Of a DNA stretch of 64,000 nt, positions 18,101 through 27,433 are shown in pieces. This DNA comes from Arthrobacter alpinus (lineage in GTDB: Bacteria; Actinomycetota; Actinomycetes; Actinomycetales; Micrococcaceae): positions 372,001 through 436,000 of the forward strand of contig NZ_CP013200.1 of the NCBI RefSeq assembly GCF_001445575.1, written 5' to 3'. The number at the start of each line of letters is the position of its first letter. Position 1 is the stretch's first letter. A program made the position numbers and the translations under genes. The notes under the pieces were generated by a model. The model saw nothing but the letters and a program-made list of their open reading frames with translations. It was not told the DNA's origin and did no database searches.

Positions 18101-18642
18101 TGTCCCTGGTGGATGAAGGCCAGGCAGGTGTGCGTTCCTCCAAGTTGGATGTGCTCTTTGAGCAGTTGGAGGACGTTGTCAAGGAAGGCCACCGAGCCCT
18201 GATCTTTAGCCAGTTCACCGGGTTCCTTGGCAAGGTCCGTGAGCGGTTGATTGCCGAGGGCATCGCTTTCCAGTACCTGGATGGAGGCACCCGGAACAGG
18301 TCCGCCGTCGTGGATGAATTCAAGAACGGCGACGCCCCCTTGTTCCTCATCAGCCTCAAGGCTGGTGGTTTCGGTTTGAACCTGACCGAGGCGGACTATG
18401 TGTTCATTTTGGATCCGTGGTGGAACCCGGCGTCCGAGGCACAGGCAGTGGACCGTACGCACCGCATTGGGCAGAAGAAGAACGTCATGGTGTACCGGCT
18501 GGTTGCCAAGGACACCATCGAGGAAAAGGTTATGGCGCTCAAGGCCAAGAAATCCCAGCTGTTCTCGGATGTGATGAGCGGGGATTCACTCTCCGGCGGG
18601 GCCCTTTCGGCCACGGATCTGGCCGGTTTGTTCCGCGATTAG
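15148..18642 (+). CDS. SWIM zinc-finger SNF2-type helicase/ATPase
   Basis: Up to 1164 residues. The N-terminal SWIM zinc finger has CNC near residue 96-98 and CKH at 104-106. After a roughly 600-residue family-specific middle region come the SNF2 motor motifs: MGLGKT near residue 728, DEAQ near 828, GTPMENN, and the helicase-C segment with DPWWNPASEAQ and DRTHRIGQ. These proteins are DNA-dependent ATPases related to bacterial RapA/HepA; the physiological substrate is unknown. The start is uncertain: TTG 15148, GTG 15157 (AGGA nine bases upstream) and ATG 15235 are all in frame. The SWIM finger lies downstream of all three. Confidence 0.9.
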   Translation: MIDVVPPLGPLPTDRWHSSVTHSSAGSRLMTRVAEFTENSIAAGRAYADEDRVSDIMLEPATGLLSGKVTGSEVYRATAKLVREHDGVIACRVGICNCPVRQNCKHVVALIAAAENDPSFTDFFVPEEAPREPTFLETLLAKAKDSKAAPAPAPGPDAPAVDSWEAALSALLPPAASAPSPDTPALALQFELHVPPPRFSYRGRGSTVPSQPVLNVRPVVMGTRGKWVKSGVSWATLGYLSYGGAHDRTQLEWLTEFLSSHSPRQFNHGNAGAWLSLNDYAGRNLWQLLATAHKSGIALIQSGTGDPIHVSNQDATLQLDITQGESGALEVGPLIELDGAPVTAEVVGQIGSPVYGLFFSDQVDPGALATSSSQGRNAVVRGGVTLAPLPAGTSPQLLEFALHKDTVHIPAEARDKFLTQFYPQLKQAAPVVSADNSVELPAYVEPTLSLLAAYGSDHTVRLHWEWHYPVGTRVTSLPLWPELGETAVRDTGAEARIIELVGTPWEDITAMGVAANHAWGEPLLAGSASLSGLDTLTFTETVLPRLQELPGIKVETSGDIASYREVTEAPIVTISTKATDERDWFDLGIVITLEGQYVSFAAVFSALAAGNTRMLLPSGAYFSLDRPELHQLRALIDEARSLNDSKDGQLRISRFQAGLWDELAQLGIVDEQAQAWRKTISGLLDGGPPKPLPSPAGLHATLRPYQLDGFNWLHFLYSFGLGGVLADDMGLGKTVQTLALVSQVKAEDPELKSPFLVVAPTSVVGNWASESVKFAPDLKVVTVSETFAKSGFVSADFFAGADIVITSYALFRIDFPEYAKQPFAGLILDEAQFVKNHQSKAYQCVRKLKVPFKLAVTGTPMENNLMELWALLSIVAPGLFPSPKRFAEFYQRPIEKNADSELLAKLRSRVKPLMLRRTKEQVIADLPPKQEQILEVELNPRHQKIYQTHLQRERAKILGLLEDVNKNRFTIFQSLTLLRQLSLDVSLVDEGQAGVRSSKLDVLFEQLEDVVKEGHRALIFSQFTGFLGKVRERLIAEGIAFQYLDGGTRNRSAVVDEFKNGDAPLFLISLKAGGFGLNLTEADYVFILDPWWNPASEAQAVDRTHRIGQKKNVMVYRLVAKDTIEEKVMALKAKKSQLFSDVMSGDSLSGGALSATDLAGLFRD

Positions 18643-18679
18643 CGGGAGCGCCGGGGGCAGCAGATACGCTCCCGTTGCA

Positions 18680-18725
18680 CTAATGAGGCGTGGGCCCCGA
18701 TATTTCGGGGCCCACGCCTCATTAG
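18680..18725. terminator. Strong bidirectional hairpin terminator
   Basis: A 21-bp perfect stem (18680-18700 and 18705-18725) with a four-base loop lies between the convergent SNF2 helicase and hspR. It probably ends transcription from both sides. Confidence 0.8.
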
Positions 18726-18764
18726 TACGCCGTCGATGAACGCGCAGCTGGCAACAGCTCTCAG

Positions 18765-19241
18765 CTAGCGAGGGGTGTTGCCGTTTTTCTTGGCAGTAAG
18801 CGCCCGCGGACTCCACACCACCATGGATTGGTTGCTGCGCGGGCGTGGACGCTGGCCACGGGCAAGAGCCACGATGTCCCCACCCAGCAACCCTGCGGCA
18901 AACACCCTGCTGTTGGTACGCGGCGGACGCGATTCCATCTCAGCTGTGACGGCTTCGAGCGCTTCGCTCAGTTCCACCACCTTTGAACGCAGGGCATCAA
19001 CCTGGTTCTGCAGTTCCATGATGCGCCGAATACCCTCAAGGGATACGCCCTCCTGCGAAAGCCGCTGGACCTCGCGGAGCATGCTGACATCATGCTGGGA
19101 GTAGCGGCGGGCCCGGCCAGGTGCCCGGTTGGGCTTGACGATCCCCAACCGGTCGTACTGGCGCAGGGTCTGCGGATGCATATCGGCTAATTCTGCCGCC
19201 ACGGAAATCACAAAGATCGGGGAGTACGGGTCAATAATCAT
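18765..19241 (-). CDS. hspR: MerR-family heat-shock repressor HspR
   Basis: 158 residues from the ATG at 19241; AAAGGGAA upstream is a good ribosome-binding site, and the open frame above it runs through repeat DNA. The MerR-type helix-turn-helix has PIFVISVAAELADMHPQTLR and YDRLGIVKPNR, and is followed by a coiled-coil-like dimerisation helix. HspR represses the dnaK operon by binding HAIR inverted repeats, with DnaK as co-repressor in Streptomyces. Two HAIR sites precede dnaK here. hspR is the last gene of the operon, separated from dnaJ by 337 bases of repeat. Confidence 0.92.
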   Translation of the reverse strand: MIIDPYSPIFVISVAAELADMHPQTLRQYDRLGIVKPNRAPGRARRYSQHDVSMLREVQRLSQEGVSLEGIRRIMELQNQVDALRSKVVELSEALEAVTAEMESRPPRTNSRVFAAGLLGGDIVALARGQRPRPRSNQSMVVWSPRALTAKKNGNTPR

Positions 19242-19578
19242 TGCAATTCCCTTTCTATGGAAGTGGCTGGTGCGTTTCCGACCCCGGCCTGGGGCCACAA
19301 GTGCGAGGGGCCCGCTGCGTGGGCCCACTGACCCGAGGGCCCCGGTGCGAGCTTGCGAGCGTCAGGGGACTTACGAGCAGTGGGAGCGCTTGGGGCGGTA
19401 CGAGTCCCCGGCGCGGGTGGCTGGGCCCCCGCCCGCAGGGCCCCGCTGCGTGGGCCCACTGACGCGAGGGTCCCGGTGCGAGCAGTGGGAGCGCCAGGGG
19501 ACTTGCGAGCAGTGGGAGCGCCAGGGGACTTGCGAGCAGTGGGAGCGTCAGGGGACTTGCGAGCAGTGGGTGCGGGGG
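19242..19578 (-). repeat. Repeat-filled gap between dnaJ and hspR
   Basis: No coding region is supported. The gap carries GGGCCCA-type repeat units and, at 19479-19578, three full copies and one partial copy of a 27-base tandem unit (CGAGCAGTGGGAGCGCCAGG and on). The last unit runs into the dnaJ stop codon. hspR may be read through this or have its own promoter. Confidence 0.75.
19479..19578. repeat. 27-bp tandem repeat, about 3.7 copies
   Basis: Copies at 19479, 19506 and 19533 plus a partial at 19560, nearly identical. No spacers separate the units, so this is not a CRISPR array. Confidence 0.85.
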
Positions 19579-20571
19579 CTACAGCTTGGCTTTATCCGCT
19601 AGTGCTGCGCGGGGATCACCGTCGGCAGTGGCTGCCGCGAAGGCACGCACTGCCTCTTCGGCTTCCTTGCTGAGCTTTTGCGGAACGGCCACATCGATCG
19701 TGACGAGCAGATCGCCGTCGCCCTTGTTGGACTTCACGCCGGCTCCCTTGACCCGCAAGGTACGGCCCGAAGGCGTTCCGGCAGGAACGCGGACCCGGAC
19801 CGTTTCACCGGTCAACGTGGGGACGCTAATATCGGCGCCCAGAGCGGCTTCCGGGAAGCTCACTGGCACGTGGATACGGATGTTGTTGCCGTCACGGATG
19901 AAGAATTCGTGGGGTTTAACGTTGACAGTGACCATCAAGTCGCCGGGGCCGGCAGCACCGCTCTGGCCCTTGCCCTTGACCCGGACCTTCTGGCCGTCCT
20001 TGATGCCCGCGGGAATGCGCACATCAATGACTTCGCCGTTGGGTTCGCGCAGGCCAATCTTGGTTCCATTGATGGAACCAGCAAAGGAAATGGACGTGCT
20101 GGCGGTACGGTCGCCACCCTTGGTTGGCGTGGGCTGGAAGCCGCCAAATCCGCCGCCACCGCCGCCACCGCCGAACAAGTCAGCAAATTCCGGGGGCAGG
20201 CCGGAGTTGCCAAAGCCGGGATTGCCGCGGGATCCGCCACGAGGTGCGCCGCGGCCGCCGCCGAAGAGGTCACCGAAGACGTCTTCAAAGCCGCCACCGC
20301 TCTGGCCAGCGCCGCCTGCGCTGAAGCGGGCTCCGCCGCCCATGGCACGGATGGCGTCATACTGCTCGCGATCGTCCTTGCTGGAGAGCACGGAATACGC
20401 TTCGGAGACGTCCTTGAAGGTCTTTTCCGCCTGCGGGTCCCCCGAATTGGTATCCGGGTGGTACTTGCGGGCCAGCTTTCGGTAGGCCTTTTTGATATCG
20501 GCTTCGGAAGCATCCTTGGATACCCCAAGAATCTTGTAGAAGTCTTTTTCTGCCCAGTCCTGACTTGCCAA
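19579..20571 (-). CDS. dnaJ: DnaJ/CbpA-type co-chaperone without zinc finger
   Basis: 330 residues. The J domain is at about residues 10-73, with HPD in KYHPDTN. It is followed by a Gly/Phe-rich linker containing a long glycine run and two C-terminal substrate-binding beta domains. The four CxxCxGxG zinc-binding repeats of classical DnaJ are absent, so this is a type II J protein. It stimulates DnaK ATP hydrolysis and delivers clients. The start is a TTG at 20571, supported by AAAGGAGA a few bases upstream. Third gene of the dnaK operon; a large hairpin separates it from grpE. Confidence 0.93.
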   Translation of the reverse strand: MASQDWAEKDFYKILGVSKDASEADIKKAYRKLARKYHPDTNSGDPQAEKTFKDVSEAYSVLSSKDDREQYDAIRAMGGGARFSAGGAGQSGGGFEDVFGDLFGGGRGAPRGGSRGNPGFGNSGLPPEFADLFGGGGGGGGFGGFQPTPTKGGDRTASTSISFAGSINGTKIGLREPNGEVIDVRIPAGIKDGQKVRVKGKGQSGAAGPGDLMVTVNVKPHEFFIRDGNNIRIHVPVSFPEAALGADISVPTLTGETVRVRVPAGTPSGRTLRVKGAGVKSNKGDGDLLVTIDVAVPQKLSKEAEEAVRAFAAATADGDPRAALADKAKL

Positions 20572-20603
20572 GACGTCTCCTTTCTAAAGTTTGTGGGTTA
20601 ATG

Positions 20604-20668
20604 CTGTGGGCCGGTGGTGCTGACCCAGAAACTTGATCTGGGTCAGCACCACCGGCTTGGGCCCACAG
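20604..20668 (-). terminator. Large hairpin between grpE and dnaJ
   Basis: The inner 19-bp perfect stem (20611-20629 and 20637-20655, loop seven bases) is extended by CTGTGGGC pairing with GCCCACAG. It lies inside the operon, so it may attenuate or process the transcript and lower dnaJ-hspR relative to dnaK-grpE. Confidence 0.65.
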
Positions 20669-20716
20669 TTCCGAGGGTCCCAGAGCGAGCTTGCGAGCTC
20701 TGGGAGGAACTGGGGA
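20657..20716. repeat. GGGCCCA-type repeat unit at the grpE stop codon
   Basis: Contains GGGCCCACAG, CCGAGGGTCCCAGAGCGAG, GAGCTTGCGAGCTC and ends TGGGGA directly before the stop codon. It belongs to the same family as units near 3181, 19314, 35661 and 43128. Confidence 0.65.
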
Positions 20717-21304
20717 CTACTCCGGTACTGCCACAATTACCTGTGCGGCGCGAAGAATACGCTCGCCGGACTTGTAACCATTGCGCAGCACCTGGCTGAC
20801 CGTGTCAATCTCAACCTCGGCCGAAGGCTGCTGAATCAGCGCCTCGTGAATGGTCGGATCGAAGGCGACGTCAACGGCGTCGATCTTCTCCAGACCATAG
20901 GTGGCCAGTGCCGTTTCCAGCTTGGTGGCAATCGCTGCGAACGGGCCGTCGACAATATCGCCGTGGGCACGCCCAGCATCGATGCCATCCAGGACCGGAA
21001 GCAGGGAGTTCAGGACGCCAATGACGGCCATCTGCCCAGCAACTGCCCGGTCACGCTCAACGCGCTTACGGTAGTTGACGTACTCGGCCTGCAAGCGAAG
21101 AAGGTCATTCTTCAACTCGGCAGCCGCGTCGGCATCGCTACCCTGAGCCACGGACTCTTCAGCCGGAACCTCAACACCGTTGAGGATCTCTTCGGCCTGA
21201 GAGAGCGCGTCGCCTTCAGCAGCACCGGTGCCAGCCGCAGCTGGATCAGCATTAACCGCGGGATCGTTCTCCGGGACCTCTTCGGGGTTTACGGACTCAG
21301 ACAT
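20717..21304 (-). CDS. grpE: Nucleotide exchange factor GrpE
   Basis: 195 residues. An acidic disordered N-terminus (EEVPENDPAVNADP) is followed by a long coiled-coil helix (LKNDLLRLQAEYVNYRKRVERD) and the C-terminal beta-wing region with FDPTIHEALIQQPS, the usual GrpE signature. It releases ADP from DnaK, resetting the chaperone cycle. The start lies 2 bases after the dnaK stop codon, so translation is probably coupled. Confidence 0.95.
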   Translation of the reverse strand: MSESVNPEEVPENDPAVNADPAAAGTGAAEGDALSQAEEILNGVEVPAEESVAQGSDADAAAELKNDLLRLQAEYVNYRKRVERDRAVAGQMAVIGVLNSLLPVLDGIDAGRAHGDIVDGPFAAIATKLETALATYGLEKIDAVDVAFDPTIHEALIQQPSAEVEIDTVSQVLRNGYKSGERILRAAQVIVAVPE

Positions 21305-21306
21305 GC

Positions 21307-23190
<1,884 letters not shown>

Positions 23191-23247
23191 TCATGAGCCG
23201 CTGCGTGAACTTGTCCGCCAGGGTGGCGGTTCGCTCAACCAGCGGTA

Positions 23248-23268
23248 TTGAGCGTTCTGCACTCAACT
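23248..23268 (-). promoter_or_regulatory. HAIR operator 1 (HspR-binding inverted repeat)
   Basis: TTGAGC, seven bases, ACTCAA: this fits the HAIR consensus CTTGAGT-N7-ACTCAAG with the correct spacing, 70 bases upstream of dnaK. Confidence 0.85.
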
Positions 23269-23299
23269 TTACTCAGACTCGTTTCCATGTCAAATGAAG

Positions 23300-23320
23300 T
23301 TGAGCGTACTTGACTCAACT
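23300..23320 (-). promoter_or_regulatory. HAIR operator 2 (HspR-binding inverted repeat)
   Basis: GTTGAGC, seven bases, ACTCAAC: fits the HAIR consensus with N7 spacing. Its centre is 52 bases from that of operator 1, close to five helical turns, which would allow cooperative binding on one face of the DNA. Confidence 0.85.
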
Positions 23321-23457
23321 TTCACTTTAGGCGAACAAGTACGACGCCGGATGGCCGGGTTTTGCGCTCCGCGTCACCTTTTGTGGGGCTTGCGTGTGCG
23401 GCGGCGGGCCTGGTCCCCTGAAGCTACGCACCGTTACGCTGTAACCGTGCGCCACTC

Positions 23458-23500
23458 CTGGAGCTGCGCATGGTTACGGACAAACGGTACGCAGCTCCAG
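23458..23500. repeat. Hairpin upstream of the methyltransferase
   Basis: CTGGAGCTGCG (23458-23468) is exactly mirrored by CGCAGCTCCAG (23490-23500), loop 21 bases. A smaller imperfect hairpin, GCACCGTTAC with GTAACCGTGC, precedes it at 23427-23451. Confidence 0.65.
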
Positions 23501-23550
23501 ACATGGACACCTCTGGCGGCCGGCAATACCGGCGGCGTACGCTCCCACTT

Positions 23551-24369
23551 ATGAGCGAGAAACCAGCATCCGGGGACGTTTACACCCATGGCCACCACGA
23601 AAGCGTGCTGCGATCGCACGCGTCTAGAACGGCAGAAAACTCAGCGGCGTACTTGATCCCGCACCTCACCCACGGGCGCAGCGTGCTGGATGTGGGCTCG
23701 GGCCCCGGCACCATTACGGCCGATTTTGCCCGGCTGGTAGCACCCGGAGCCGTGGTGGGTCTTGACCGTTCTCCGGAGGTAGTTGCTGCCGCCACCGCGT
23801 TGGCTCGGGAGCAACACCTGGCCAATTTAAGCTTTGACACCGGCGATGTCTACACCCTCGATTTTTCAGATGACAGCTTCGATGTGGTCCACGCCCACCA
23901 GGTTCTGCAACACCTGACGGATCCGGTGGCGGCGCTTGTGGAAATGCGGCGCGTGGCGAAACCCGGCGGCATTGTGGCCGTGCGGGATGCTGATTTTCAT
24001 GGCATGTCTTGGTATCCGGAACTGCCCGAACTGGATGAGTGGATGGAGCTGTACCAGCAGGTAGCCCGGCACAATCAGGCGGAGCCAGACGCGGGGAGGC
24101 GGCTGCTGAGTTGGGCGCTGGCTGCTGGACTGAGCGACGTGGCACCTTCCAGCGCCAATTGGCTCTACGCAACTGTTGAACAGCGAGCGTGGCTTGCCGG
24201 GGTCTGGGCGGACAGAACGGTGGGTTCAGCGTTTGCAGAGCAAGCCGTGGATTATGGACTAGCCACTACTGAAACTCTTGAGCGAATCGCCGCAGGTTGG
24301 CGGGCGTGGGGCGCCAGCCCGGATGGCTGGTTCCTGATGCCCAACGGGGAAATCATCGCCCGGGCCTAA
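23551..24369 (+). CDS. Class I SAM-dependent methyltransferase
   Basis: 272 residues from the ATG at 23551; the open frame above covers hairpin DNA and is unlikely to be coding. Motif I (VLDVGSGPGTITADFA), motif II (VVGLDRSPEVV) and the post-motif segments (FDVVHAHQVLQHL, PGGIVAVRDADF) are typical of UbiE/COQ5-like small-molecule methyltransferases. The substrate is unknown. It is likely transcribed alone or with the following TMEM175-like gene, 98 bases downstream. Confidence 0.85.
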   Translation: MSEKPASGDVYTHGHHESVLRSHASRTAENSAAYLIPHLTHGRSVLDVGSGPGTITADFARLVAPGAVVGLDRSPEVVAAATALAREQHLANLSFDTGDVYTLDFSDDSFDVVHAHQVLQHLTDPVAALVEMRRVAKPGGIVAVRDADFHGMSWYPELPELDEWMELYQQVARHNQAEPDAGRRLLSWALAAGLSDVAPSSANWLYATVEQRAWLAGVWADRTVGSAFAEQAVDYGLATTETLERIAAGWRAWGASPDGWFLMPNGEIIARA

Positions 24370-24467
24370 ATGGAACCGGGCCTAAATAGTCGCGTCACGT
24401 GGCAGCCACAGGTCCTACCGGAACGTTCCACGCCACGCAATCCAAACCACACATTGGAGGTACCCCG

Positions 24468-25079
24468 GTGGAAAAGAACCGGCTCGAAGCACTCAGCGAC
24501 GGTGTTCTGGCGATCATCATCACCATCATGGTGCTTGAGTTCAAAACCCCAGAAACCGCAGACTGGGCGGGGCTAGCAAGCATCTATCCCACTCTTTTGA
24601 GCTATCTGCTGAGCTTCATTTATGTGGGCATCTACTGGAACAACCATCACCACATGATCAAGCTTGCCGATAGGGTCACCGGCGGCATTCTGTGGGCCAA
24701 TCTGCACCTGCTGTTCTGGCTATCTCTGGTGCCGTTCATGACCCGATGGATGAACGATTCAGGATTCGCCATGGTTCCGGTCTTTATGTACGGCATCAAT
24801 TTGATGCTGGCTGCGATCGCCTACGCTATCCTTCAAGCCGGCTTTGTCCGCCAGCAGGGGCCAAGCGGACCGCTCGCAACCGCACTGGGGAAGAATCGCA
24901 AGGCGCGCATCTCCCCCGTCATTTACATTGCTGGCTGCGCCTTGACGTTCATTGCCCCAGCGTTCGGTCTCATCGCTTACGCAATCGTGGCAGCGCTTTG
25001 GCTGGTACCTGATCGCGGAATGGAACGGGCACTTCGCGCTGAGGGTGAAGTGAAAGGCTTCTCTGTTCCGGATAGTTGA
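24468..25079 (+). CDS. TMEM175/DUF1211 family membrane protein
   Basis: 203 residues from GTG 24468, chosen because GGAGG lies seven bases upstream. The first helix has the family signature ALSDGVLAIIITIMVLE (FSDGVxAI-type), and a second signature segment includes YWNNHHHM. About five or six membrane helices are visible. Bacterial TMEM175 proteins are tetrameric K+-selective channels; this one is a single-repeat bacterial form of usual size. It converges on the multicopper oxidase gene with only 5 bases between the two ends. Confidence 0.82.
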   Translation: MEKNRLEALSDGVLAIIITIMVLEFKTPETADWAGLASIYPTLLSYLLSFIYVGIYWNNHHHMIKLADRVTGGILWANLHLLFWLSLVPFMTRWMNDSGFAMVPVFMYGINLMLAAIAYAILQAGFVRQQGPSGPLATALGKNRKARISPVIYIAGCALTFIAPAFGLIAYAIVAALWLVPDRGMERALRAEGEVKGFSVPDS

Positions 25080-25084
25080 GCTGG

Positions 25085-26578
25085 CTAGGCGTCCACCACG
25101 AGGAATTGTCCCATCATGCCCATGTCCTCATGCCACAACAGGTGGCAGTGGTACATGTAGGGCATCATGGGGTCGGCGTCCTTACCGAATTTCATGAGCA
25201 ACCGGATGGTCACACCGGGCGGCGCATAAACGGTGTCCTTCCAGCCCGCGAGTTCTGGCGGAGGCGGCTGCTCATTCAGGGTAAGAATCTGGAATTGGAC
25301 ATCATGGATGTGGAAGTTGTGCGGCTGATTGTGGGCATTGAGCACAGCCCAGGCTTCCGTTGCCCCTGCCTTGACCGAGAGGTCGATCCTGTCCATGTCC
25401 ATGGATTTGTTATTGATGACGTTGTCGCCGAGCTGGAACATGCGCATGGCCCCGGCAAGGGCCGGATCCGGATAATCCATTGAGGCAAGTTGTGCAGGGA
25501 TCGGGGTTGATGGGCTCAGGGTGGCGGCAGCCTTTAGCTGGAGAATGTCCAGCAAGTCTTGCGCACCGGCGTCGGCCGTGCGGGATTCGGCCACACCCAG
25601 GTCCTGGGCAAAGGAGCGCAGCGTTACAGTTTCACCGGGGACCACTGCAACGATGATTTCGGCACGCTCACCCGGGGTGAGCATGATCCGGCTCAGCGCC
25701 ACGGGTGCCCCTAGGAGGCCGCCGTCGCTAGCGATCATGGTGAATTTACGGTCATCGGAGAAGCCAAAGTTGTAACTGCGAGCGCTCGACGCGTTCAGCA
25801 GGCGCAGCCGCGTGTGCTCGGCCACCACATCCAACATTGGCGCTGCCGTGCCGTTGACCAGCACTGTGCTGCCCAACATGCCGACCCCGCTCCGCCCGGT
25901 TTCAACGATCTGTCCCTTCTCAGAGAACGTCTTGTCCTGAACGATGACGGGGATATCGTCCACGCCATAGTTCCGAGGCAGATCCAGGGCGCCCTCTTCG
26001 TCGTCGTCGATGATGAACATCCCACCGATCCCCTTGTAGAGGTGCCGTTCCGTCTGCCCGTGTGGATGCGGGTGGTACCAGAGGGTCGCCGCGGTCTGGT
26101 CAATGGTCCAGGAGGGGGACCATGTCTTGCCGGGTTCAACCATTTGGTGCGGACCGCCGTCGGCCGCGGCGGGCAGGCGCACGCCGTGCCAGTGCAGGCT
26201 AGTGGCTTCGTCTAGTTCGTTGCTCACATTGAGGCGGATCTGCTCGCCGCGGCGCACTCTCAGCGTGGGCCCCAGAAATGCGCCGTTGACGCCCCAGGTG
26301 TCAGCTTTTCCACCGGCGACGATCTCCGATTGGCCGGCTTGGGTCACGAGGTCAAAGACGCGCCGCCCGTCCTTGAGCTCCGACTTCGCCAGCGGCGGGA
26401 CATGCAGCGGGTTGCGGAAATCAACCTTGCCCACGGTGTCCAGTGGCTCCCGTCCTGCTGTGCCGCCGCACCCCGCCAACGTGGCCATCATTCCCACGCC
26501 GAGGCCCAGGGCGGACAGCTGGAGAAAATGGCGGCGGTTGAGACCTAATCGTTGTGTTGGAGCGCTCATTTGTTTCAT
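25085..26578 (-). CDS. Tat-exported multicopper oxidase
   Basis: 497 residues. The N-terminus has a twin-arginine motif (NRRHFLQL), a hydrophobic stretch and a lipobox-like LAGC, so the protein is probably exported folded and perhaps lipid-anchored. All four copper-binding segments are present: HWHGVRLP, WYHPHPHG, HNFHIHD and the C-terminal HCHLLWHEDMGMM with the type 1 Cys, His and Met ligands. The layout resembles three-domain CueO/CotA-type oxidases, which oxidise Cu(I), metals or phenolics using oxygen. A second start is the ATG three codons in (26569). It is divergent from the LysE-type gene. Confidence 0.9.
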   Translation of the reverse strand: MKQMSAPTQRLGLNRRHFLQLSALGLGVGMMATLAGCGGTAGREPLDTVGKVDFRNPLHVPPLAKSELKDGRRVFDLVTQAGQSEIVAGGKADTWGVNGAFLGPTLRVRRGEQIRLNVSNELDEATSLHWHGVRLPAAADGGPHQMVEPGKTWSPSWTIDQTAATLWYHPHPHGQTERHLYKGIGGMFIIDDDEEGALDLPRNYGVDDIPVIVQDKTFSEKGQIVETGRSGVGMLGSTVLVNGTAAPMLDVVAEHTRLRLLNASSARSYNFGFSDDRKFTMIASDGGLLGAPVALSRIMLTPGERAEIIVAVVPGETVTLRSFAQDLGVAESRTADAGAQDLLDILQLKAAATLSPSTPIPAQLASMDYPDPALAGAMRMFQLGDNVINNKSMDMDRIDLSVKAGATEAWAVLNAHNQPHNFHIHDVQFQILTLNEQPPPPELAGWKDTVYAPPGVTIRLLMKFGKDADPMMPYMYHCHLLWHEDMGMMGQFLVVDA

Positions 26579-26694
26579 CCTAGTTGCCGCTTCTGGGAGG
26601 ATCCTCGACGGCGGGTACTCGCCCGAATCTGTTGTATCCAGTTCGATAGCCGCAGGCGGACGGACTCACTGTCCATGACACGTAAGCTAAGCAC

Positions 26695-27315
26695 GTGCAA
26701 TTCTCTCTTTGGCTGGCCCTTGTGGGCGCCGGCGCCATGATCTCCCTGACCCCGGGCGCGGGCGCCATCAACACCATGTCCAACGCGCTGACCGCAGGAT
26801 TCCGCCGCTCCATTTGGGGCATCATGGGTCAGCAGTTGGCCCTGATCATCCACGTGATCATCGTGGCGGCGGGTGTGGGGATCATCGTCTCCAATTCACC
26901 GTTCTTGTTCATGCTGATTCGCTATGTTGGCGCCGCATATCTGGTGTATTTGGGTGTCCGAAAACTGTTGGCTAAAGCCGAGAAGGTCGACGACGATGCC
27001 GCACCTGACACCGTCGAATCCGGCTTCTCGATGTTCCGTCGAGGCCTGTGGGTCAATCTCCTGAACCCGAAGGCGATCGTTTTCTTCCTGGCGTTCATGC
27101 CTCAGTTCATCCGGCCCAGCGAACCTCTCCTGCCGCAATACGTCATCCTGACTGCCACAGTGGTGGTCATTGACATCATCGTCATGTGGTTCATCTTTGC
27201 CGCCGGCGCCAAGCAGCTCAAGCATCTGACGGCCAGTGAGCGCGGGCAACTGATCCTGAACCGGGTCTTCGGCCTGCTGTTCATTGCTGTGGGCATCTTG
27301 CTGGTGCTCGTCTAG
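26695..27315 (+). CDS. LysE/RhtB family amino-acid exporter
   Basis: 206 residues, six hydrophobic segments. The family signature lies in the first helix and loop (ALVGAGAMISLTPGAGAINTM), and GVRKLLAKA follows helix 3. Members export lysine, arginine, threonine, homoserine lactone or related compounds; the substrate cannot be deduced. The start is a GTG at 26695. The 116 bases separating it from the divergent multicopper oxidase must carry both promoters. Confidence 0.85.
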   Translation: MQFSLWLALVGAGAMISLTPGAGAINTMSNALTAGFRRSIWGIMGQQLALIIHVIIVAAGVGIIVSNSPFLFMLIRYVGAAYLVYLGVRKLLAKAEKVDDDAAPDTVESGFSMFRRGLWVNLLNPKAIVFFLAFMPQFIRPSEPLLPQYVILTATVVVIDIIVMWFIFAAGAKQLKHLTASERGQLILNRVFGLLFIAVGILLVLV

Positions 27316-27433
27316 CAAGCAACCGGGGCGTTGCCAATCCCGCATGGGCTGGCCTCCCCATTGGCTCAACGGCAGGACCGGGATACTTTAGGGAACAATA
27401 GATTTCCCTCATCTTTCCGAAAGGCCACAACCC

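Noticed and set aside
19479..19578. Possible CRISPR-like array
   Set aside because: The 27-base units are contiguous with no unique spacers and no cas genes nearby; it is a tandem repeat.
19678..20601. 307-residue plus-strand frame opposite dnaJ
   Set aside because: The minus strand encodes a complete J-domain protein with a TTG start and ribosome-binding site.
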